From Planctomycetota bacterium (GTDB lineage: Bacteria; Planctomycetota; UBA1135; GCA-002686595): 64,000 nucleotides of DNA. The notes beneath the pieces were generated by a model, which did no database searches, was not told the DNA's origin, and saw only the letters and a program-made list of their open reading frames with translations. Of the stretch, positions 33,194 to 39,693 are shown in pieces. Location of the stretch: positions 124,001 through 188,000 of the forward strand of contig JADJQU010000009.1 in NCBI GenBank assembly GCA_016712565.1, written 5' to 3'. Position numbers and translations under genes: made by a program. The stretch's first letter is position 1. Every line of letters begins with the position of its first letter.

Positions 33194-34107
33194 TGCGCAT
33201 CCTGTTCTTCGGCGACGGCGCGGGGGGCATGGCCTCGCTCGACGCCCTGGCTCGCCAGAATGCCATCGTCGGCGTTGTCGCCCATCCGGCTCGCGAGGGC
33301 GAGCCCGCAGGCGACGGCTCGCTCTTCGACCAGGCCTCCGGCGCGGGCCTGCCGGTGGCGCGCTTCCGCGGCCAGGACGCGGGATTGCTGCGCTTCGCGC
33401 GCGACCTGCGGCCGGACCTGCTGTGGATCGCCCACTACGGCTACCTGCTGCCCCCTCCGCTCCTGGATCTGGCGCCCCTGGGGGCGGTCAACCTGCACCC
33501 GAGCCTTCTGCCTTCCTATCGAGGCCGCTCCTCGGTGCGTTGGGCGTTGCTGCACGGCGAGCGGGAGACGGGACTGACGGCCCACGCGGTGGACGGCGGA
33601 GTGGACTCGGGCGACGTGCTGCTCCAACGGAGGATCGAAATCGGGGCCTGTGACGACGCGGGCGACGTGCTGCGCAAGCTCATCCCGCTCTACGGCGAGG
33701 TTTCGCGGGAGCTGGCGCGCTCCCTGCGCCAGGGCAACGCCCGCCGTTCACCCCAGGCCCCAGGCAACTGGCCCATCTGGCCCCTGTTCCGCCGCGAGGA
33801 CGCGCGCATCGACTGGAGTTCGGACTCGGAAAGCGTCGCGAACCAGGTGCGCGCCTCGGCCAGACCCTACGACGGCGCGTGCACGTGGCTCGCCGGCACT
33901 CCCATGACCATCTGGTCCGCCCGCGCCGGGTTGCCGCGCGGGCCGGGCAGCATCGGCTCCATCTGGCGCGCCGAGGGCCCGCGCTTCTTCGTCAATTGCG
34001 GCGAGGGCTCCTTGGAAGTCCTCGATTTCGAATTCGCGGACGACTTCGGCCGAACCCGCCCCCCGCGGGTCGGTGATCGGCTGGAACCGCTCGAACGCGC
34101 GGCGTGA
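33193..34107 (+). CDS. formyltransferase family protein (sugar N-formyltransferase-like)
   Basis: A 304-residue protein of the Fmt/ArnA formyltransferase family. Catalytic segments are visible: AVNLHPSLLPSYRGRSSVRW (Asn and His of the active site) and HAVDGGVDSGDVLLQ (with Asp). The N-terminal Rossmann start is MRILFFGDGAGGMASL. The C-terminal 90 residues (YDGACTWLAGTPMTIWSARA) resemble the OB-like C domain of methionyl-tRNA formyltransferase. Because it is translationally coupled to a nucleotidyltransferase and a methyltransferase, an N-formyl sugar role is more likely than initiator-tRNA formylation. The alternative (a second Fmt) cannot be excluded. Confidence 0.82.
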   Translation: MRILFFGDGAGGMASLDALARQNAIVGVVAHPAREGEPAGDGSLFDQASGAGLPVARFRGQDAGLLRFARDLRPDLLWIAHYGYLLPPPLLDLAPLGAVNLHPSLLPSYRGRSSVRWALLHGERETGLTAHAVDGGVDSGDVLLQRRIEIGACDDAGDVLRKLIPLYGEVSRELARSLRQGNARRSPQAPGNWPIWPLFRREDARIDWSSDSESVANQVRASARPYDGACTWLAGTPMTIWSARAGLPRGPGSIGSIWRAEGPRFFVNCGEGSLEVLDFEFADDFGRTRPPRVGDRLEPLERAA

Positions 34108-34241
34108 CGCCCGCGCGCCCCTGGTCCTCTCGAGTCCGCGGCGCGGCCCTCGTGCGCTGAAATCGGCCGACCACCTGAGCCACGCGGCGGCGCACCAGCG
34201 CACGGCGGCGGCACGCTTGGGAAACCAGACGTTGTTCCTGC

Positions 34242-34859
34242 TCAGTGCGCGGCGACGGTGCCGTCGGATCTCCAGCTGAGCCGAGCCCCCGCGGGGAAGC
34301 GCACGCCGCCCACCGTCGCATCCCTGGACAGCTTGCAGCCGATCAGCTTCCCCTCGGCGTCGAAGTGCACGCCGGCGAACACCGAGGACTCGCAAGGCAC
34401 GCCCTGGATCAGCGCGTCTTCGTAGAGAAAGGTCAACTTCACCCGTCCGTTGGGGTGGAAGGTCGTCTGGCACTTGAGCGGCCCGCCGTCGCAGGGGATG
34501 CCGTCGAGCAGCGTGTCGCGCGCCAGGAACGTGCTCCAGAAGTCCCCGTTCTCGCGGAAGGCGACCCGCGAGCCCTCGGGAATCGGTTGACCGGAGATCG
34601 TGAAGTCGCGCGCCAGGTCCGATTCCTCCAGGCGGCCGTTGGCGTGGAATCGGGCCCACCCCCGGCAGGGGATGCCGTCGATTTCCGCGGGTACGGCCAG
34701 CAGCGCGGCCCGCAACGTCCCGTCCCCGTGGCGTTCGATGGACCTCTCGCGGACGCAAAGCCCGCCTTCCTGCTGGATCCCTCCCATGCACCCGGCTCCC
34801 AGCCCGGCCGACGCCAGCAGCGCGGCCCCCCACGCGTGGATTCGATGACTTCCCTTCAT
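34242..34859 (-). CDS. lipoprotein with MORN/YwqK-like repeats
   Basis: A 205-residue protein with a lipoprotein signal (HAWGAALLASAGLGAGC). The mature part consists of about five copies of a 25-residue unit built around F-x-x-N/E-G: ARFHANGRLEESDLARDFTI, VAFRENGDFWSTFLARDTLL, TTFHPNGRVKLTFLYEDALI and VHFDAEGKLIGCKLSRDATV. The spacing resembles MORN and YwqK-type repeats. It is probably surface-exposed or periplasmic. It faces away from the PqqB-like gene, whose start is 53 bases off. The role is unknown. Confidence 0.7.
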   Translation of the reverse strand: MKGSHRIHAWGAALLASAGLGAGCMGGIQQEGGLCVRERSIERHGDGTLRAALLAVPAEIDGIPCRGWARFHANGRLEESDLARDFTISGQPIPEGSRVAFRENGDFWSTFLARDTLLDGIPCDGGPLKCQTTFHPNGRVKLTFLYEDALIQGVPCESSVFAGVHFDAEGKLIGCKLSRDATVGGVRFPAGARLSWRSDGTVAAH

Positions 34860-34912
34860 GGAGTCCAGCTTGGGGACACGTCTCGGAATCGTCCATTCGT
34901 TATGGTTGAGCG

Positions 34913-35983
34913 ATGCGCAAAGCCGCGCTGATCGCAGCCCGAACGCTCCCACCGACGACGCTCGCCGCGGCCCTGCTGATCGGCTCCTTGGCCTGTCGGG
35001 GAGGGGACGCCGCCTCGAGGTCGAGCGAGCGGACGACCCCCACCGCGAGCCGTGCTCACCCGCCGCCGACCAGCACCCCCTACGTGGTGGTGCTCGGCAC
35101 CGCCCAGGACGGCGGACTGCCCCAGATGGGCTGCGAGGACGAGCTGTGCCGCGCGGCCCGGGCCGATCCGGCAATTCGGCGGCGCGTGACCAGCCTCCTG
35201 CTGGCGGATCCGCGATCGGGCAAGCGCTGGCTGTTCGACGCCGGCCCGGACCTGCCGGAACAGGCGGAGCTCGCGCGAGACCACCCCGCCCACCGCGCAG
35301 AGGCGGACCCTGGCGCCGCCGGAGGCCGGCCGCCGCTCTTTGACGGCGTGTTCCTGACCCACGCCCACGTGGGCCACTACGCTGGCCTGGCCCAGTTCGG
35401 CCGCGAAATCTACGGCGCCCGCGAACAGGTGGTGTTCGCCACGGCGCGCATGGAACAGTTCCTGGCGCACAACGGGCCCTGGAATCTGCTCCTGGAGACC
35501 GGGGCGATTCGCATCGAGCCCCTGGCCTTCGAGCAGGACCTGGAGCTCGCGCCCGACCTGCGCGTTTCCTGCCAGCCGGTCCCCCACCGCGACGAGTACA
35601 GCGACACCGTGCTGTTCGTGATCCGCCACGGGGACTTCGCCGTGGGTTATCTGCCGGACATCGACAAGTGGGAGCGTTGGAGCGTCCCGCTGGAACGATT
35701 CCTCGCCGAGGTGGACCTGGCCTTCGTCGACGGCACGTTCTTCGCCGACGGCGAGGTCCCCGGCCGCGCCATGGCCGAGATCCCCCACCCGTTCGTGTCC
35801 GAGACCCTGGCGCGCCTCGCGTCGGCCCCCGCCGAGCTGCGCGCCAAAGTGGTGTTCACGCACTTGAATCACACCAACCCGGCCGCGATTCCAGGAAGCG
35901 ACGCGGACCGCGCGATCCGCGCGGGAGGCATGCGCGTGGCCCTCGAGGGCGAGATCGTCCCCCTGGCGCGCCGCAACCCGTAG
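34913..35983 (+). CDS. PqqB-like metallo-beta-lactamase-fold hydrolase, exported
   Basis: A 356-residue protein. An N-terminal hydrophobic segment ends in LLIGSLAC (Cys28), a possible lipoprotein site. The catalytic fold starts with YVVVLGTAQDGGLPQMGC, similar to the N-terminus of PqqB. The metal motif is THAHVGHYAGL (149-159): His150, His152 and His155 are kept, but the Asp of HxHxDH is Gly154, as in some PqqB relatives. Other ligands may be in PVPHRDEYSD and FTHLNHTNPA. It is probably a hydrolase of small lactone- or phosphoester-type substrates. No other PQQ biosynthesis genes are present, so a role in PQQ synthesis is unlikely. Confidence 0.8.
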   Translation: MRKAALIAARTLPPTTLAAALLIGSLACRGGDAASRSSERTTPTASRAHPPPTSTPYVVVLGTAQDGGLPQMGCEDELCRAARADPAIRRRVTSLLLADPRSGKRWLFDAGPDLPEQAELARDHPAHRAEADPGAAGGRPPLFDGVFLTHAHVGHYAGLAQFGREIYGAREQVVFATARMEQFLAHNGPWNLLLETGAIRIEPLAFEQDLELAPDLRVSCQPVPHRDEYSDTVLFVIRHGDFAVGYLPDIDKWERWSVPLERFLAEVDLAFVDGTFFADGEVPGRAMAEIPHPFVSETLARLASAPAELRAKVVFTHLNHTNPAAIPGSDADRAIRAGGMRVALEGEIVPLARRNP

Positions 35984-36267
35984 GCCTCGGCCCTGCCCCA
36001 GTTGCGGACCTGCAGGACTTCCCCAGGCACCAGAATGGGCAGGCGCGCCCCCCTCGCGGCGGGCGGTGCCCGCGGGCCCGGGTCGCAGGGGCACACCGGC
36101 CCGCCTCCCCACCAGGGCCCCGTCCGGTCCCCCCGGGCGGCGAGCTTGCGGGGCGCGCCTCCCGTGGCAGATTGGTCGCACGCACTTCCCGCGCCGCTCT
36201 CCGCCGGCAGCCCCTTCCACGGATCTTCGCGCCCACATCGAAAAGGCCTCGAAGCCAGGAGCCCGCC

Positions 36268-36489
36268 ATGAATCTCCCCCAGCTGATCTTCTGCGCCCTG
36301 GGACTGGTCCTCACGCTCCCGTCGCCCCAGATACCCGCGGAGAAAGTGCGCATCGATGCGCCGAAGGTGATCGAGGCCTTCTTCGCGGCCGATCCCTGGA
36401 CACCGGAGGGGCGCGCCGAGCGGGCCCGCCTGCTCACGGAACTCGAGAAGTTGCCGCCCCTCGCCGAGAGCGACGTGGACAAGTGGAGG
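36268..36489 (+). pseudogene. N-terminal fragment of a secreted protein, truncated by IS66-like sequence
   Basis: The reading frame starts MNLPQLIFCALGLVLTLPSP, a signal peptide, and runs through AFFAADPWTPEGRAERARLL to ESDVDKWR at about 36,489. From there base composition changes and the frame continues only as Cys/Ser/Thr-rich sequence without resemblance to a folded protein; the same DNA encodes an IS66-type protein on the opposite strand. This gene therefore looks cut after about 74 codons. The helical start is reminiscent of secreted alpha/beta hydrolases, but the catalytic part is missing, so the original function cannot be stated. Confidence 0.6.
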
Positions 36490-36724
36490 TCCGCCTGCCC
36501 AGGAGGCGACGTTTGTACTTCCAGTACCCCAGCGTGTTCGAAGACACACCCCTGCGACGGGCGAACTCAGTCAGGGTCAGCCCGCTTCGCGACTGCTCCT
36601 GCAACAGACGACGCCAACGATCCCCCAGAGACTCGCGTGTGCGGCTTCCCCTGCCCCTGAGTCTCGACGACGCGCGGCGCCGACGGGAGCTGGGATCCTC
36701 GAACGCCTGCGCTTGACTCTCACC
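36487..36724 (-). mobile_element. IS66-family tnpA-like fragment
   Basis: Read on the minus strand, about 79 codons without a proper start encode an Arg-rich stretch followed by WRRLLQEQSRSGLTLTEFAR and then RRGVSSNTLGYWKYKRR. This matches the helix-turn-helix region of IS66 TnpA accessory proteins (W-x-x-L-x-x-Q-x-x-SGLS...FCR...G-x-S-x-x-T-x-x-YWK). The frame breaks off at 36,487 where it abuts the truncated secreted-protein gene, and tnpB and tnpC are absent. A GTAAGG sequence on the minus strand just upstream (about 36,723-36,728) could be the remnant of a terminal repeat, as IS66 ends often begin with GTAA; this is uncertain. Confidence 0.6.
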
Positions 36725-36917
36725 TTACCGCGCCTTCCTGGAGTGTAACGGTCTCCCCCGAGATCACCTCAAATCCCTACAACGACAGCCGTTATGGCAA
36801 GGTTCGGTGCCGGAAACTCGAATCCGGGGATTGGGCTACCCCCCGCACCATGTACCCAATATCCTCCAGCGGTTGTTCATTCGCTTCGTCCAACTCCTTA
36901 CCAGAGGAACTCGTGAA

Positions 36918-37334
36918 ATGGCCATGTCCAACGTGCTCTCCTGCCTGGCAGTCTCGATTTGCTCAGGCATCTTGCCAACGGCTATCGCGCCATTCAAGCC
37001 GTCGGTTGAGGGGAAATGCCCTTCGGTGCAGTCGTTTGAATTCACCGGCGACCCCATTGTTTGTGGAGCGTGTGCGTGCAATCCTGGCGGAGGAGTTCCA
37101 AACGCGAACCTGAATCAGGCGTTGCAGAAATTCGTGGAGGACTATTTCTGCGGTTGCGAGGGCTGCTACTCTTGGCAAACCGGCTGTGATCCTTCTACGA
37201 GTTGGACTTTTGATGGCGCGATCTGGTGGGACCAGGAGTGTGCGGTGCAACCGTGCGGGACTGGCAGTCAGCGGTGCATCCAGATATTCGGCGGGACGGG
37301 CACCCTCGCGTGCTCGGGGTGCTCCTCGAACTAG
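36918..37334 (+). CDS. Cys-rich secreted protein in lower-GC islet
   Basis: A 138-residue protein starting MAMSNVLSCLAVSICSGILP, a probable signal peptide. The mature part has about 14 cysteines, many paired: VCGACACNPGG, YFCGCEGCYSW, CAVQPCG and LACSGCSSN. It is probably disulphide-rich and outside the cytoplasm. The ATG at 36918 has AGAGGA nine bases upstream. Base composition is clearly lower in GC than surrounding genes, suggesting separate origin. The repeat-protein gene follows within 130 bases, so the two may be cotranscribed. No family was recognised. Confidence 0.65.
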   Translation: MAMSNVLSCLAVSICSGILPTAIAPFKPSVEGKCPSVQSFEFTGDPIVCGACACNPGGGVPNANLNQALQKFVEDYFCGCEGCYSWQTGCDPSTSWTFDGAIWWDQECAVQPCGTGSQRCIQIFGGTGTLACSGCSSN

Positions 37335-37462
37335 CGTCAGCAATTGTACAAACTTGCGGGGTGGCGAACGACACCCCGGTCATGCTCTGTACAGCTTGCG
37401 GAGCTATGATTGGTGGCCTCGATGGTGGATTCCTGTTGTCGCGCGGGGCGAGTCGAATTCAA

Positions 37463-39388
37463 ATGCAAACCGAGAAAGGACAAACACTGAAATGGCGATG
37501 GGCCCTGGTGGCATCTGCCATTGGCTGTATCGTGATGATTTGGTTCGGGTTCGATTGGCCACACGACTCCGAACAAGGGCCGTCGGCCGGAGGCAACCAG
37601 ATCGGATCAGGGCGGGACCAACAGGCCAGAGCACGTTTTGAGCTTGATTCTCAACCGGGAAAGCGAGAGGAGCTTCCCGTCCCATCCCCTCAGCTTGAAA
37701 TGGGGTCTATTGTCGTGCTTGATTCTGACAACAACGAGCACTCTCGCGAATCGGGCTATATGATGGCTCGTGTCAGGAGCGCTGAGCAGTCGACAGTCGA
37801 CCCCACGATGATTGCGGTTCGGGACGGCATGTGGAATCCACAGGAACTGCCTGATGGCGAGTTCGTCGTGCAGCGAATCAGCCTGCGCGGAAAGGAGGCT
37901 ATTCCTATGACCAACCAAAGTCTACTCCTGATTGGAAAGCAAGTGAGCAGCCTGCGATGCCGCTGGCTAGCCGCCGCTGTACTTCATGTCGTTGACGCGA
38001 CTTCGAGCAAAGAACTGGATGCGGTTACGCTATATTGGATGGACAACCTGTCGAATGACCGAATCGAGTTTCCCATCGAGGTCGGTGGCGCTCACGTGAT
38101 TGGTGAAGGCTTGACAAGTCCAATAGAGATGCACCCTCTTCCACCCACCACGGGTCCTGTTACCCTCTTCGCCTATCGGCATAACTACGCATGGGGTCGA
38201 CTCGCCTTCGATCGTACTGGGGGCGGACAGCAGTACATCAGGCTTCAGCGCGGTGGAAATCTCACGGCGAAGCTCGTAGGCGACGCGCCCACCTCTGACA
38301 TGACCGTCCGGCTCTGGCGCGGCCTCCATGTCGACAGAAACCTGCTGGCAGAGCGTAGTCTTCGGCGCCCAGGGCAATCACGCCCTGTGGTGGAATTCGT
38401 TGGCCTTTCCCCCGGTCGATATCATGTGACGCTTGAGAAGGGAGCAAGGGATCAGGCTCCAGTCCTTGCCGAAAAATCTGCGCTGATCCAAGGAGGAGCA
38501 GACGTGACGGTTGACCTGGAGTTGCCACTGATTCCACCAGATCAGGAGACGGAAGTGCTGCTTGCAGTTAGCATCGATCCAAGTTGGGACCTCAGCACGT
38601 TTACGATCCTGCTCACGGATCTTGACCTACCGCTTCAGGATTCCAGGCGAACGAAACGCGTGCGCAGCGACAGGATGACCAGAGTGGATGCGGTCACCTA
38701 CGTCTCGGAACCGACGAAGGTCAGATGCGGACGACATGAGCTCTATCTGAACGAGGCCCGATATGGCATTGAGTGCTCTGTCTGGCCTTCACGGGAGCCG
38801 CAGCAGTTGACTCTCAACCTCCCGCCACGCGGATTCGTGGGCTTGACCATAGTGAGCGCCCAGACTGGTGAATTGGTCCTGCAACCGAACGTGTGCTGGG
38901 CAAGTCTGAAGAGTTCGGGAGAACCTAGCGGTACTGGATGCGTAGGCGTTCGTGGCACGACTCCTGGGAGAATCGAGTTTCAGGCCCCCCAGGGCAAGGT
39001 CCAACTAAACACTTCGGGCGGGCCATTGGACATGTATCTGGGCGATAATCGAATCGTCGAAATCGTCCCCGGCATGCAGGAATTCGTAATACAATTGCCG
39101 CCGGCGAGATGTGCCTCGTTCGAACTCAGAGAAGGGGAGCGCCAAGTTGAATGGACCTCGGCTGTACTTGGGAGCATCGTTTTCAAGTCCTCGAGGGGCA
39201 GCGTGATGCCGAAACGGACGGCAATAGATTCTCGATCTGGCCTGCTGAGTTGTTTTCTCGCCGATGCCGACTCGTACTCGGTCTCATTTCCAGAGATACC
39301 GGGCTACATGCCCATCGATCCCATCGAGGTGGATCTGACCACCAGACCCAACGTTCAGGCCGTCGTTCACCTTGTTCGCCAACAATAG
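37463..39388 (+). CDS. membrane-anchored carboxypeptidase-regulatory-like repeat protein, lower GC
   Basis: About 641 residues from the ATG at 37463, which lies just before a membrane helix (WALVASAIGCIVMIWFGFDW). Longer in-frame starts exist but overlap the upstream gene. The large extracytoplasmic part is beta-rich with repeat segments such as VEFVGLSPGRYHVTLEKGA and LTLNLPPRGFVGLTIVSAQT, which follow the carboxypeptidase regulatory-like/Ig-type pattern (G-x-Y-x-V-x-L). The architecture is like that of the proteins at 39694-42423 and 43671-45518, though codon usage is far less G/C-rich. It may be a divergent paralogue gained by transfer. The function is unknown. Confidence 0.7.
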   Translation: MQTEKGQTLKWRWALVASAIGCIVMIWFGFDWPHDSEQGPSAGGNQIGSGRDQQARARFELDSQPGKREELPVPSPQLEMGSIVVLDSDNNEHSRESGYMMARVRSAEQSTVDPTMIAVRDGMWNPQELPDGEFVVQRISLRGKEAIPMTNQSLLLIGKQVSSLRCRWLAAAVLHVVDATSSKELDAVTLYWMDNLSNDRIEFPIEVGGAHVIGEGLTSPIEMHPLPPTTGPVTLFAYRHNYAWGRLAFDRTGGGQQYIRLQRGGNLTAKLVGDAPTSDMTVRLWRGLHVDRNLLAERSLRRPGQSRPVVEFVGLSPGRYHVTLEKGARDQAPVLAEKSALIQGGADVTVDLELPLIPPDQETEVLLAVSIDPSWDLSTFTILLTDLDLPLQDSRRTKRVRSDRMTRVDAVTYVSEPTKVRCGRHELYLNEARYGIECSVWPSREPQQLTLNLPPRGFVGLTIVSAQTGELVLQPNVCWASLKSSGEPSGTGCVGVRGTTPGRIEFQAPQGKVQLNTSGGPLDMYLGDNRIVEIVPGMQEFVIQLPPARCASFELREGERQVEWTSAVLGSIVFKSSRGSVMPKRTAIDSRSGLLSCFLADADSYSVSFPEIPGYMPIDPIEVDLTTRPNVQAVVHLVRQQ

Positions 39389-39693
39389 GCTCGAACGTGG
39401 ATGGCTCCGACAATCGACTTCGACTGGCCATCATGCTCTAGAGTCGCGACGGCGAAGCTCCGGTGTGGAAGATCACATAGCTCGTTCTGACTTGAGGGCC
39501 CTGACGTGCAGCCAGCCTCGCGTACGCCTTACGAAGCCGGGCAGCTCGGGCCCGCACGACATGGCTCCCCTCTTCTGCTTGCGCTAGTCGCGCGCGCCGC
39601 ACGGCAGCCCCTGACCTCCGCGCGCTGCAGTAGTGTGAGCCGGCAAGTCAGGTGCCCCCTCTGCGGGCAGGAAACGTGCCCCCCCCACGCCCC
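39389..39693. other. intergenic region between convergent genes, no clear gene
   Basis: About 300 bases between convergent genes where GC rises from the islet level back to the chromosomal level. On the minus strand a short open stretch (39,439-39,580) reads VVRARAARLRKAYARLAARQ and onward, which may be the tail of a lost gene, but no family could be assigned. No terminator was clear. Confidence 0.4.

Noticed and set aside
33193..34107. fmt call for the formyltransferase
   Set aside because: def and rsmB, common neighbours of fmt, are absent, and it is coupled to sugar-type genes; a sugar role fits better.
34913..35983. pqqB call for the metallo-hydrolase
   Set aside because: The N-terminus is PqqB-like, but no pqqA, C, D or E genes are nearby and the protein seems exported, so the symbol was not used.
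36140..36200. Sigma-54-like GG-N10-GC near TGGCAGATTGGTCGC
   Set aside because: Spacing fits, but the -12 element is poor and the downstream gene is a fragment with no reason for sigma-54 control; chance is likely in this composition.
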